Of a DNA stretch of 64,000 bases, positions 51,263-60,160 are shown in pieces. The translations under genes were made by a program, and so were the position numbers. Source of the DNA: Polycyclovorans sp964425915 (GTDB taxonomy: Bacteria > Pseudomonadota > Gammaproteobacteria > Nevskiales > Nevskiaceae); contig CAYROO010000003.1 in the NCBI GenBank assembly GCA_964425915.1, positions 310,001-374,000 of the forward strand. Reading direction: 5' to 3'. Below the pieces are notes generated by a model. That model ran no database searches. It was not told where the DNA came from and saw nothing but the letters and a program-made list of their open reading frames with translations. Within the stretch, counting starts at the first letter, position 1, and each line of letters begins with the position of its first letter.

Positions 51263-52014
51263 GCACGGCCGCCTTCCAGACCCTGCAGGCCGATTTCGCC
51301 GCACACCTGCGTGACCCGGCGCGAGCACCCGCCCCTGCGGGCATCGAAGACCGTCGTCTGCAGATCTATCGCGATCTGTTCTACAACAACATTGAAGGCT
51401 TTCTCGGAAATGCCTTCCCAGTGTTGCGCCAGTTGCTCGATGACGCGCGCTGGCACCACCATGTGCGGCGCTTCTATGCCGACCACCCCTGCCATGACCC
51501 ACAGTTGCACGGTGTGGCGCGTGATTTTGTCGACTATCTCGGCGCCCTCCAGTCCGATCTGCCGGCCTGGACCGCGGAACTGGCCCACTACGAGTGGGTG
51601 GAGCTGGCGCTGGCCGTCGACCCAGCCGAGCTGACCCCGGCTCTGGCCGACCCCAACGGCGACCTGATGGCCGGTATTCCGATGATTTCGCCGCTGGCCT
51701 GGCCGCTGGCCTACCAGTGGCCGGTGCACCGCATTGGTCCGAGCTTCCAGCCGGAAGCGCCCCCAGAAGTGCCTACCTGCCTGGTGGTGTATCGCACCCG
51801 CAGCGATGAGGTGCGCTTCATGGAGGTCAATCCGGTCACCCTCAGCCTATTGGAGCGGTTCGAACAGGATCCCGCCCCCACCGGACGCGAGGCCCTGCTG
51901 CAGATCGCGGAGGCACTGCAGCACCCCGATCCCGAGGCGCTGGTGGCCGGCGGCGCAGACACCCTGGCCGGCTTGCGCGCCCGCGACATCCTACTGGGCA
52001 CCCGCCGCAGCTGA
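51259..52014 (+). CDS. hvfC: DUF2063 partner protein, HvfC-like
   Basis: 251 residues. N-terminal DUF2063 domain: LQIYRDLFYNNIEGFLGNAFPVL, FYADHPCHDPQLHGVARDFV and LAHYEWVELAL are family signatures; a mixed C-terminal domain follows. In characterised systems this protein binds the precursor's leader and delivers it to the MNIO enzyme. The four-base ATGA overlap with hvfB supports obligate coexpression. Confidence 0.92.
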   Translation: MSTAAFQTLQADFAAHLRDPARAPAPAGIEDRRLQIYRDLFYNNIEGFLGNAFPVLRQLLDDARWHHHVRRFYADHPCHDPQLHGVARDFVDYLGALQSDLPAWTAELAHYEWVELALAVDPAELTPALADPNGDLMAGIPMISPLAWPLAYQWPVHRIGPSFQPEAPPEVPTCLVVYRTRSDEVRFMEVNPVTLSLLERFEQDPAPTGREALLQIAEALQHPDPEALVAGGADTLAGLRARDILLGTRRS

Positions 52015-52056
52015 GCGATGCGCTAGCCTTGGCGGCCGACCCGCAAGGATGCCAAT

Positions 52057-52671
52057 GTGACGTCACTCAATCTCTGGGCCCTGTGCGGCACCCTGCTGGT
52101 ACTCGCCGTCGTGCCCGGCCCCAGCGACATGATGATCGTCGCACGCGCGGCCACCTCCGGATTCCTGCACGGCGCGCTGATGACCGCCGGCATCATCGCC
52201 GCCGACCTGGTGTTCATTCTCATCGCCGTGCTCAGCCTGGCCGCAGCCGCCGAGGTGATCGGGCCGGTCTTCACGCTGGTGCGCTACCTCAGCGCGGCCT
52301 ATCTGCTGTGGCTGGGCATCGGGCTGCTCCGCGCACCGGTCACCGTCGATGCCCCGACAGCCCGGGCGGCCGCCTCTGGCCACGGCAGCATCATCGCGGG
52401 CTTCACGGTGACCTTTGGGGATCCCAAGGCCATCCTGTTCTATCTGGGGCTGTTCCCCGCCTTCGTTGACCTACCCAACATCACGGTGTCCGATACCGTG
52501 CTGATCATGCTGATCGCCACCGCGGTGGTGGGCGGCGTCAAACTGAGCTATGCCTGGCTGGCCGACCGGGCGCGGGTGCTGTTGACGGCACCGGTGGCAC
52601 GTCGACGGTTGAATCGTGGCGCCGGCCTGGTGCTGATCGGCATCGCGCTGTGGGTGGTGTGGCTGGGCTGA
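52057..52671 (+). CDS. LysE/RhtB family exporter
   Basis: 204 residues with six hydrophobic segments. Family motif VVPGPSDMMIVARA (PGP near residue 21) and FGDPKAILFYLGLFPAF near 117. Exports amino acids or homoserine-lactone-like compounds. The start is GTG at 52057 with AAGGA eight bases upstream; the ATG overlapping it is followed by a stop. It follows hvfC in the same direction (42-base gap) but shows no evident functional link. Confidence 0.88.
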   Translation: MTSLNLWALCGTLLVLAVVPGPSDMMIVARAATSGFLHGALMTAGIIAADLVFILIAVLSLAAAAEVIGPVFTLVRYLSAAYLLWLGIGLLRAPVTVDAPTARAAASGHGSIIAGFTVTFGDPKAILFYLGLFPAFVDLPNITVSDTVLIMLIATAVVGGVKLSYAWLADRARVLLTAPVARRRLNRGAGLVLIGIALWVVWLG

Positions 52672-52717
52672 CGATCACAACCCGGTACAATTCGCGCCCT
52701 GTTTCCAGGCCCGACCC

Positions 52718-54307
52718 ATGTCCGAAGTAGCTCGCCAGGCGGCGTTGCGGCGCACGTTTGCCATCATCTCGCACCCCGACGCCGGCAAGACCACCCTCAC
52801 CGAAAAGCTGCTGCTGTTCGGCGGCGCCATCCGGCTTGCCGGGTCGGTGAAGGGCCGCAAGGCGGATCGCCACGCCACCTCCGACTGGATGGCGCTGGAG
52901 CAGCAGCGCGGGATCTCCATCACCACCTCGGTGATGCAGTTCCCCTACAACGGCAAGATCGTCAACCTGCTCGATACCCCCGGGCACGAGGACTTCTCCG
53001 AAGACACCTACCGTACCCTGACCGCCGTGGACTCGGCGTTGATGGTGATCGACGCCGCCAAGGGCGTGGAAGCGCGCACCATCAAGTTGATGGAGGTGTG
53101 CCGCTTGCGCACCACACCCATCATCACCTTCGTCAACAAACTGGACCGCGAAGGACGACCACCGCTGGAACTGCTCGACGAGATCGAGAAGGTGCTCAAC
53201 ATCCGCTGCACCCCGGTGACCTGGCCGGTGGGGATGGGGCGCGACTTCAAGGGCGTTTACCACCTGCTCGAAGACCGCTTCTACCTCTACTCCGGCGACA
53301 AGCATCGGGTCTCCGATATCGAGACCGTCGATGGCCTGCACGCGCCGGGCAACCGCGAGCGTTTCGGCGCCCTGTTCGACACCCTGCTGGAAGAAATCGA
53401 ACTGGTGCAGATGGCCGGCGACGGCTTCGAGCTGGAACCTTACCGTCGTGGCGAGCTGACCCCGGTGTTCTTCGGCTCAGGCATCAACAATTTCGGGGTG
53501 CGCGAGCTGCTCGATGGCTTCACCGAGTGGGCACCGCCGCCACAACCGCGCGAGACCGACAACCGCATCGTCAGCGCCGATGATCCCAGCTTTTCCGGCT
53601 TCGTCTTCAAGATCCAGGCCAACATGGACCCGCGCCACCGGGACCGCGTCGCCTTTTTGCGCGTGTGCTCCGGGGTCTATCGCGAGGGCATGAACCTGCA
53701 CTCGGTACGACTCAAGGGGCCGGTGCGGATCTCACAGGCGCTGACCTTCATGGCGTCCGATCGTGAGGCAGTGAAGGAGGGCTGGCCGGGCGACATCATC
53801 GGCCTGCACAACCACGGCACCATCGCCATCGGCGACTCCTTCTCGGAAGGCGAGATGATGCGTTTCACCGGCATTCCCAACTTTGCGCCGGACCTGTTCC
53901 GCCGCGTGGTGCTGAAGGACCCGCTGAAGGCCAAGGCGCTCAACAAGGGCCTGGACCAGCTCTGCGAGGAAGGCGCCACCCAGGTGTACCGGCCGTTGAT
54001 CAACAACGACATCATTCTCGGCGCGGTCGGCGTACTGCAGTTCGAAGTGGTGCAGTACCGGCTCAAGGACGAATACAACGTGGATTGTGTGTTCGAGCCG
54101 GTGCAGGTGCACTGTGCGCGCTGGGTGGACTGCCAAGACAGCCGCAAGTGGTCGGACTTCAAGGACAAGAACGAGGCACGCCTGGCGCTGGACCACCACG
54201 GCGCCTATGTCTATCTGGCCTCCTCCTCGGTCAACCTCAGCATGACGCGCGAGCGCTTTCCCGACGTGCACTTCTCCGACACCCGCGAGCAAGCCTTTAC
54301 GGCGTGA
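52718..54307 (+). CDS. prfC: Peptide chain release factor 3
   Basis: GTPase that recycles RF1/RF2 after termination. 529 residues, standard. G1 SHPDAGKTTLTEKLL near residue 18, GISITTSVMQF, DTPGHEDFSEDTYR, NKLDRE, and C-terminal RF3 domains (QFEVVQYRLKDEYNVD). Stop overlaps the start of the MFS gene (GTGA). Confidence 0.97.
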   Translation: MSEVARQAALRRTFAIISHPDAGKTTLTEKLLLFGGAIRLAGSVKGRKADRHATSDWMALEQQRGISITTSVMQFPYNGKIVNLLDTPGHEDFSEDTYRTLTAVDSALMVIDAAKGVEARTIKLMEVCRLRTTPIITFVNKLDREGRPPLELLDEIEKVLNIRCTPVTWPVGMGRDFKGVYHLLEDRFYLYSGDKHRVSDIETVDGLHAPGNRERFGALFDTLLEEIELVQMAGDGFELEPYRRGELTPVFFGSGINNFGVRELLDGFTEWAPPPQPRETDNRIVSADDPSFSGFVFKIQANMDPRHRDRVAFLRVCSGVYREGMNLHSVRLKGPVRISQALTFMASDREAVKEGWPGDIIGLHNHGTIAIGDSFSEGEMMRFTGIPNFAPDLFRRVVLKDPLKAKALNKGLDQLCEEGATQVYRPLINNDIILGAVGVLQFEVVQYRLKDEYNVDCVFEPVQVHCARWVDCQDSRKWSDFKDKNEARLALDHHGAYVYLASSSVNLSMTRERFPDVHFSDTREQAFTA

Positions 54308-55566
54308 GCACGGCGCCCGCCCACGACAGTTTCGCGGCCCTGCGCTATCCCGAGTTCCGGGCGCTGTGCGGGCTGTCGTTCCTGCTCACCGCGGCGATCC
54401 AGATCCTCAACGTCGCCATCGGCTGGTCGCTGTACCAGGTGACCCGCGATCCCCTGGTGCTGGGGCTGGTGGGGCTGGCCGAGGCCATCCCCTTCATCGT
54501 GCTGGCGCTGGCCGGCGGCTACCTCGCGGACCAGCGTGACAAGCGCGACATGATGCGGCGCATGCTGGCGCTGATGACCCTGATTGCGATGGCACTGGTG
54601 GCGTGGATGCGCCCGGAAACGCGGACTGCCGTAGGCGAGAGTCGATGGCTGTTGGGCATCTACGGCGCGCTGATGTTGCTGGGCTTCGCCCGTGGCCTGT
54701 TCACGCCGTCGGCCACCGCCCTGAGGGCCTTTGTGGTGCCGCGGGCGATCTACCCCAACGCCTCGGCATGGTCCGGCACCGCCTGGCAAAGTGGGGCGGT
54801 GCTGGGGCCAGCGCTGGGCGGGCTGCTCTATGCGGCCTTCGGACTCACCGCCACCCTGTCCGGCATCACCGTCCTCATCATCGGCGCCTGGGCGATGACC
54901 CTGCCCCTGCAGGCGCGCCCACCCACGCAGCGCCGCGCTGACGGCGAATCAGTGTTGCAGAACGTGGCCGAGGGGCTGCGCTTCGTGCGGCGCACCCCGG
55001 TGATCTTCTACGCCCTGGGTCTGGATCTGTTGTGCGTGTTGTTTGGTGGCGTGGTCGCCATCCTGCCGATGTTTGCTGACGACATTCTCGACACCGGACC
55101 CGAGGGCCTGGGGCTGCTGCGCGCTGCCCCGGCGGTGGGCGCCATCCTCACCATCCTGATCTGCACCCGCTTCACCCCGACCCACCAGGCCTGGCGCAAT
55201 CTGCTGATTGCCTGCTTCGGCTTCGGGGCGGCGACCCTGCTGTTCGCAGTGTCCACGCATTTCTGGCTATCGGTGGCGGCGCTGTTTGCCACGGGCGCCT
55301 TCGACTCCGTGAGCGTGGTGATTCGCAATACGCTGCTGCAGGTCTACACCCCGGATGCGCTGCGCGGCCGGGTGCAGGCGGTCAACAGTGTGTTCATCAG
55401 CGCCTCGAACGAGATCGGCGCTTTTGAATCGGGGCTGGCGGCGAAGCTGATGGGCGCCGTGCCTTCGGTGATCTTCGGCGGTGTGGCGACACTGGCCATC
55501 ACCGCCGAGATCGCCCGTCGCACCCGCAGCCTGTTGCGGCTGCGGGTGGACGAGGACAGCCGCTGA
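54304..55566 (+). CDS. MFS transporter (EntS/MFS_3-like)
   Basis: 420 residues, about eleven to twelve hydrophobic segments; N-terminal motif GGYLADQRDKRDMMRR (the loop 2-3 MFS motif, about residue 75). Similar to EntS/permease family exporters; substrate unknown. GTG start overlapping the prfC stop (GTGA) and the missing RBS space imply translational coupling. Longer upstream frames read through prfC and are spurious. Two bases separate it from the next convergent stop. Confidence 0.85.
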   Translation: MSTAPAHDSFAALRYPEFRALCGLSFLLTAAIQILNVAIGWSLYQVTRDPLVLGLVGLAEAIPFIVLALAGGYLADQRDKRDMMRRMLALMTLIAMALVAWMRPETRTAVGESRWLLGIYGALMLLGFARGLFTPSATALRAFVVPRAIYPNASAWSGTAWQSGAVLGPALGGLLYAAFGLTATLSGITVLIIGAWAMTLPLQARPPTQRRADGESVLQNVAEGLRFVRRTPVIFYALGLDLLCVLFGGVVAILPMFADDILDTGPEGLGLLRAAPAVGAILTILICTRFTPTHQAWRNLLIACFGFGAATLLFAVSTHFWLSVAALFATGAFDSVSVVIRNTLLQVYTPDALRGRVQAVNSVFISASNEIGAFESGLAAKLMGAVPSVIFGGVATLAITAEIARRTRSLLRLRVDEDSR

Positions 55567-55567
55567 C

Positions 55568-56089
55568 CTAGCGCAGCTGCAGGTTTTCGCCGACCACCCG
55601 TACCGGCGTGCCGACACTGATGCCGTCCACCGCCGCCAGGTTCACCGTGCGGCTGCCGCCGGCTTCCATGCTGACCGTGACGCGGTAGTACTGGCTGCCC
55701 TTGAAGCGCTTCTCGGCCTCATGGCCGGCAAAGGCGCCGCCAATGGCCCCGGCCGCGGTGGCGGCGTCCTTGCCACTGCCGCCGCCGAACTGATGGCCGA
55801 TGACACCGCCCATGACGGCTCCGGCCAGCGCGCCCATGCCGCTGCCTTCGCCCTTGGCCTTTACCAGCTCGATGTTGGAGACCGTGCCGCAATCCCCACA
55901 GACCGGCGGCGGGGTCGGCTGCGGCCTGGCCGCCACCGGCTTCGGCGTCGGCGCCGGGGTCGGCTCCGGCGTGGCCTCAACGGTCTCGTCATCGGTCATG
56001 TCGCCATCAGGGCCGCCAGTGGGGCCACAGGCCACCAGGGCCAGGCTCAGCGGCAGAATGCACAGCCAGTAAGCGGGCTTGAGATGCAT
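55568..56089 (-). CDS. Glycine-zipper 2TM-domain lipoprotein (SlyB/17 kDa antigen-like)
   Basis: 173 residues. Lipobox LVA-Cys near residue 21, acidic then Pro/Thr-rich linker (about 30-62), CGDCGTV, then a glycine-zipper hairpin GMGALAGAVMGGVIGHQFGGG / AATAAGAIGGAFAGHEAE (about 84-125) and a beta-rich C-terminus. Outer-membrane stability lipoprotein type. AGGAG lies upstream of the ATG at 56089. Confidence 0.85.
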   Translation of the reverse strand: MHLKPAYWLCILPLSLALVACGPTGGPDGDMTDDETVEATPEPTPAPTPKPVAARPQPTPPPVCGDCGTVSNIELVKAKGEGSGMGALAGAVMGGVIGHQFGGGSGKDAATAAGAIGGAFAGHEAEKRFKGSQYYRVTVSMEAGGSRTVNLAAVDGISVGTPVRVVGENLQLR

Positions 56090-56121
56090 GGTGAACTCCT
56101 CGGATCAGAAAACTGGGGATT

Positions 56122-57276
56122 TCAGCGGGGCTCGTACCAGACCCGCCACAGGGGCAAAAACACCGGTCGGTCAAAAGCGTCGCGCGGCAGAAACATGTCC
56201 ACCGAGCCGCAGCCATGAAGGGCTGGTTCGGAGCTGAAGCCGTTACATGCTTCTCGCGCGGTGTAGGTCCGCTGGCTGTCCGGCACCTGCGGCAGCACGT
56301 TGTCCACCTCAGCGGGCTGGCCCGGGATCTGCAGGAAGGCCCATGACAGGGCGATCCCGTTGTACGCCACCTCCTGAAGGTGGGCGAAGCCGTAGAAGGC
56401 GCCGCGCGGCGTGATGTCATTGGCGGCGGTCCAGAACGCCGGCTCGGTCCCGGACAACATGACCACCCGGAACACGGGCGTCTGCTGTGCGATGTAGGCG
56501 GCATGCCCGGCGCCCTGAGAGTGGCCCGACAGGGTCATTTTTGACCAGTCCGGCTGCCCGTCCTGCGTCAGAAGGCTGCCCCAGTCGACCAACGGCTCCT
56601 CGGCCTGCAGATGCGCAAGCAGGGCAGCCAGACGCCCGGCGATCGACTCCGCCGGGCTGACTTCCACCAAGTCAGAGCTGTCGGTGCCGAAGCTCAACTC
56701 CTGGCGCAGGTCGCCATGGCAGGTACTGCGGAAGTCGGTGCACAGGCTATTGACTGGGCGGTCGTTGACATAGGCCAGCCCGATCGCCACTTGCCCCTGT
56801 TGGGCGGCCGCCTCAACGATGGTGAGGTAGTCGCCCGGGGTCAGCCCGGACCCCGGCATGAACACCACCGCGCCATTCGGTCGGGTGAGCAAGAGCGGCC
56901 GGTACACCTGATGGAAGCCGAAGTCATTGCTCAGTCCTTCGCCCGTCTGCGAGGGCGCCACCACCAGGCTGCGCATCAGCAGGCCACTGTCGCCGGGCGT
57001 CGGCGTGGGGGTCGGCACCGGTGTCGGGGTGGCGGTCGGGGCGGGCGTCGGGCTTGGTGTTGGCACCGCGGTCGGCGTCGGGGTGGGTGTCGCGGTCGGC
57101 GCGGGCGTCGGGCTCGGCGAAGGTGATGGGGATGCGGTCGGCGTCGGCGCGGGTGTGCTGCTCGGCGCCGGCGTCGGGCTGGGGGCCGGGGGCGTCACTG
57201 CTCCGCCACCGCCACCACAGGCGGACAGCGACAACAGGGCGAGACTTGTCAGCCAGTTTCGGGGTCCCTTGTTCAT
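56122..57276 (-). CDS. Lipoprotein with Pro/Thr-rich repeat and alpha/beta-hydrolase domain
   Basis: 384 residues. Signal peptide with lipobox LSA-Cys20, a poly-Gly, then a roughly 85-residue low-complexity Pro/Thr/Ala/Ser spacer, and a secreted hydrolase-like domain with nucleophile motif GHSQGAGHA (Ser about 235) and a C-terminal HGCG. Resembles alpha/beta-hydrolases of the BPSS1187/lipase-like group; substrate unknown. ATG at 57276 gives the signal peptide; no additional start is needed. The repeat spacer probably lifts the enzyme off the outer membrane. Confidence 0.75.
   Translation of the reverse strand: MNKGPRNWLTSLALLSLSACGGGGGAVTPPAPSPTPAPSSTPAPTPTASPSPSPSPTPAPTATPTPTPTAVPTPSPTPAPTATPTPVPTPTPTPGDSGLLMRSLVVAPSQTGEGLSNDFGFHQVYRPLLLTRPNGAVVFMPGSGLTPGDYLTIVEAAAQQGQVAIGLAYVNDRPVNSLCTDFRSTCHGDLRQELSFGTDSSDLVEVSPAESIAGRLAALLAHLQAEEPLVDWGSLLTQDGQPDWSKMTLSGHSQGAGHAAYIAQQTPVFRVVMLSGTEPAFWTAANDITPRGAFYGFAHLQEVAYNGIALSWAFLQIPGQPAEVDNVLPQVPDSQRTYTAREACNGFSSEPALHGCGSVDMFLPRDAFDRPVFLPLWRVWYEPR
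56985..57200. repeat. GC-rich minisatellite encoding the Pro/Thr spacer
   Basis: Irregular tandem units of about 12 bases, variants of GGCGTCGGGGTC on the plus strand, encode alternating Pro-Thr/Ala/Ser steps on the minus strand. Copy number is likely to vary among strains. Confidence 0.75.
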
Positions 57277-57334
57277 GCCCCAAGGATACCCCCTTGGTCG
57301 GTGACTGGAAGCTGAACCACTTGCACCGTCGGCA

Positions 57335-58657
57335 CTAGATCCGCAGCTGTACCCACCCTCGCCGCTGCCAGGCCCAGACAAAAACCCCGGCCTGTCCCAG
57401 TCGGTACACGCCCATCGCCAGCCAGATGGCCGTCAGTCCCAGCCCAGAGACCGGCCCCAGCCACCACACCGCCGGCAGGAACAGACCCCACTGGAACAGC
57501 GTCGACACCACCATGACCAGCTGACTGGCGCCCACCCCAAGCAAGGCCTGCATGAGAATGATGCCGAGGCCATCCAGCGCCATCATCAGGCCGATCATCT
57601 GCAGCGGCAGGCGCCCCAGGGCAATTGCCGCCGGGTCGTCGAGAAACACCCCCAACAGCCACTCGGGCGCCAGCACCATCGGCGCGCCGGTCAGCAGGAA
57701 CAACCACAGCGCCACCCGGAAGGTGTCCCAGCCAGCACGATGGGCATCGACCGGGTCGCCGCGCCCCAGCGCCTGGCCGGCCAAGGTGGCGGCCGCAATG
57801 CCAAACGCCACGCTCGGCAGCACGATGGTGAGCGTGATGGTGATCAGCACATGCGCCACCGCCAGCTCGCGCGTGCCGACCAGGCCGATCATCCAGAACA
57901 GCGCGGTAAATCCACCGCTGAACAGGAGCTGCTGGATGGCGCTGGGCACACCCAGCCGCAACAGGCTGACAAACCCGGCGCGCGGAGGACGGCTGGCGAG
58001 AAACCCCTGCGCACGGGCGTTCCGCCAGGTGTGCCAGAAGTAGTAGGCGGTCCCGCAGTACAGCGACAGCGTGGTGCCCAGACCGGCGCCGGCAGCGCCC
58101 ATTGCGGGCAAGCCGTAGAGGCCATGGATCAGCCCGTAACTGAGCACCACATTGAGGCTGTGCATGCCCACCAGCGTGGTCATGTAGACACGGGTTTCCT
58201 TGACCGCACTCCAATAGCCACGGAACGCGAAGTTCATCCCCACGGCCATCACCCCCAGCAACCGCCACTGCAGGTAGGGCGCACCCTCGGCGGCCACCGC
58301 AGGATCGGGGTTGAGGGCCGCAAACACCCCCGGCGCCAGCGCGATGCCGAGCGCCGCCAAGGGCACGCCCAGCAGCAAGGACAACAGCAGGCCGCCGTTG
58401 AGCGGCTCGGCCAGGGTCGACACCTGCCCGGCGCCGGCACGGCGCGCTGACAGCGCCTGCACCGCCGACGAGAACCCGGCGAGCGCCGCGACCGCCATGA
58501 AATTGAGAAACCCGGCCAGCCCGACCGCCGCCAACGCGGTGGCGCCGAGCCCACCCACCATCCAGGCATCCACCAGGTTGAGCAGGTTCTGCGAGGTCAT
58601 GCCGCCGAGGATCGGCAGGCTGATGCGCAGGATATCGCGGCGACGCTCCGGGCTCAT
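57335..58657 (-). CDS. MATE family efflux transporter
   Basis: 440 residues, about twelve hydrophobic segments in two halves: LPILGGMTSQNLLNLVDAWMVGGLGATALAAVGLAG in the first and SLLRLGVPSAIQQLLFSGG in the second. Na+ or H+-driven export of cationic compounds is usual; the substrate is unknown. Last of an apparent four-gene operon (desaturase, SDR, unknown, MATE) with gaps of 10 bases or less. Confidence 0.9.
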   Translation of the reverse strand: MSPERRRDILRISLPILGGMTSQNLLNLVDAWMVGGLGATALAAVGLAGFLNFMAVAALAGFSSAVQALSARRAGAGQVSTLAEPLNGGLLLSLLLGVPLAALGIALAPGVFAALNPDPAVAAEGAPYLQWRLLGVMAVGMNFAFRGYWSAVKETRVYMTTLVGMHSLNVVLSYGLIHGLYGLPAMGAAGAGLGTTLSLYCGTAYYFWHTWRNARAQGFLASRPPRAGFVSLLRLGVPSAIQQLLFSGGFTALFWMIGLVGTRELAVAHVLITITLTIVLPSVAFGIAAATLAGQALGRGDPVDAHRAGWDTFRVALWLFLLTGAPMVLAPEWLLGVFLDDPAAIALGRLPLQMIGLMMALDGLGIILMQALLGVGASQLVMVVSTLFQWGLFLPAVWWLGPVSGLGLTAIWLAMGVYRLGQAGVFVWAWQRRGWVQLRI

Positions 58658-58667
58658 CGGGCCCGCA

Positions 58668-59300
58668 TCATCGACGTTCCAAGGTCTGGATCAGGGCCGC
58701 GCTGATGGCAAAGGGCGCATCGGCCAGTCGCGCCCGCAGCCGCTGCGCCAACTGCTCGCGGTCAAAGCGCAACAGCGTGACCTGCAGCAGGCCGTCCGGC
58801 CGCTCGGCCATCCAGCTCTGCACCGGCGGCGCCGATGGCGACAGGTCCGGCTGGATGCCCACCGCGGCAAGGCGTTCGGGCGCCGGCATCAGCGCCCGGC
58901 TGCCTTGGGCCAACGAGGCCGTAGAGGCCTGGATATCGAGCAGGGTGTTGAGGTCGTACTGCAACAACGGCGCCGCCAACCGCTGCACCAACGGCGCATT
59001 CAGTGCCCGCTGCGCCAGTGCGCGCACCGGGCGCCCCGCTTCTGCTTGGGGCGAAGGCAGCGCTTCCCGCCGAGCGGCACCCGCGGGCGCCAGTAGGGGT
59101 TTCAATTGGCTGAAGCGCGTCTGCAAACGCAGCCGCAGGTGCATGCGCTCGCCGTCCGCTTCCGGGCGGAAGTCCTGTTCCAGTTCCAGCCGCAGCAGGG
59201 GAGTTTCGCCGATACCCGGCAGCTCGGCGACCCAACTCCGCTGCCCCTCGGCGCTCGACACCGGAGCAGCCGATGGCCGACGACGGCGCAGCCATCCCAT
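58668..59300 (-). CDS. Unknown protein between SDR and MATE genes
   Basis: 210 residues, Arg/Ala/Leu-rich. It starts MGWLRRRRPS, contains LRLELEQDFRPEADGERMHLRLRLQTRFSQL and ends with LIQTLERR. No signal peptide and no membrane segment; no family recognised. Its start shares a base with the SDR stop (TGATG), and MATE starts 10 bases after its stop, so it is a real member of the operon. A role as an accessory to the lipid enzymes is a guess. Confidence 0.7.
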   Translation of the reverse strand: MGWLRRRRPSAAPVSSAEGQRSWVAELPGIGETPLLRLELEQDFRPEADGERMHLRLRLQTRFSQLKPLLAPAGAARREALPSPQAEAGRPVRALAQRALNAPLVQRLAAPLLQYDLNTLLDIQASTASLAQGSRALMPAPERLAAVGIQPDLSPSAPPVQSWMAERPDGLLQVTLLRFDREQLAQRLRARLADAPFAISAALIQTLERR

Positions 59301-60160
59301 CAGCGACGACTCAGGAAGGCGGCGGTAGAACGCCGCACCATGGCGAAGAACCATTCCGGTGCCAGCCGCTTGAGGTGGTACTGGCGCCGCGCGTCGGGGT
59401 GGGTGATGACCAGGAAGCGATTCGCCATGACGGCCGCGTAGATGTCCTCGGCCACGTCTTCGGCGCTGACCTGCGCCTTGTCCATCAGCTTGCCGACGAT
59501 CTTGCCCATCTGCGGCGCTGCGGTTTCGGCCGCGTCGCCACCGCTGCTTTCGCGCGCCTGGGCGGCGGAGGTCTCGATCAGCCGGGTCTTGAAGAAGGCC
59601 GGGCAGGCCACACTGACCCCGACATCGAAGGGCGCCATTTCGGCCCGCAGGGTTTCCGACAGCGAAATCACGCCGGCCTTGGCGACGTTGTAGCTGGCCA
59701 TCGCCGGCGGGTTGGCAATGCCGGCAAACGAGGCGATGTTGACGATGTGGCCATCGCGCTGCGCCGCCAGCAGCGGTGCCAGCACGTGACTGCCACGCAC
59801 ACAGCCCAACAGGTTGATGTCGATCACCCACTGCCACTGGCTGAGCGGGCTGTCGATGACGGTGCCCGCGGTGGCCACGCCGGCGTTGTTGATCAACACA
59901 TCCACCCCGCCCCACTCCGCCTGAAGGCGTTGCGCCAGTTGGGCGAAGTCAGTCTCGCGGGTGACATCGAGCGCCTGAACGAAGCCGCTGCCCCCCGCCG
60001 ATACCACCTGCTGCAGGGTGTCCTCAGCGCCCGCCAGATCGCGGTCGCTCACCGCGATGCGCCACCCGCGGCGTGCAAAGGCCAGCGCCAACGCCCGCCC
60101 AAGGCCGCTGCCGGCACCGGTGATGGCGATCCGTTGCTGGGTCAGGCGGGCCGCTGCCAT
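59300..60160 (-). CDS. Short-chain dehydrogenase/reductase
   Basis: 286 residues, classical SDR: TGAGSGLG cofactor loop near residues 15-22, NNAG near 90, catalytic Ser-Tyr-Lys in IASFAGIANPPAMASYNVAKAG (Tyr and Lys four residues apart). NAD(P)-dependent; likely acts on an acyl or steroid-like alcohol, given the desaturase encoded directly upstream with a shared TGATG junction. Confidence 0.92.
   Translation of the reverse strand: MAAARLTQQRIAITGAGSGLGRALALAFARRGWRIAVSDRDLAGAEDTLQQVVSAGGSGFVQALDVTRETDFAQLAQRLQAEWGGVDVLINNAGVATAGTVIDSPLSQWQWVIDINLLGCVRGSHVLAPLLAAQRDGHIVNIASFAGIANPPAMASYNVAKAGVISLSETLRAEMAPFDVGVSVACPAFFKTRLIETSAAQARESSGGDAAETAAPQMGKIVGKLMDKAQVSAEDVAEDIYAAVMANRFLVITHPDARRQYHLKRLAPEWFFAMVRRSTAAFLSRR

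Noticed and set aside
54085..54303. N-terminal extension of the MFS protein
   Set aside because: Reads antiphase through prfC; the GTG at 54304 overlapping the prfC stop is the sensible start.
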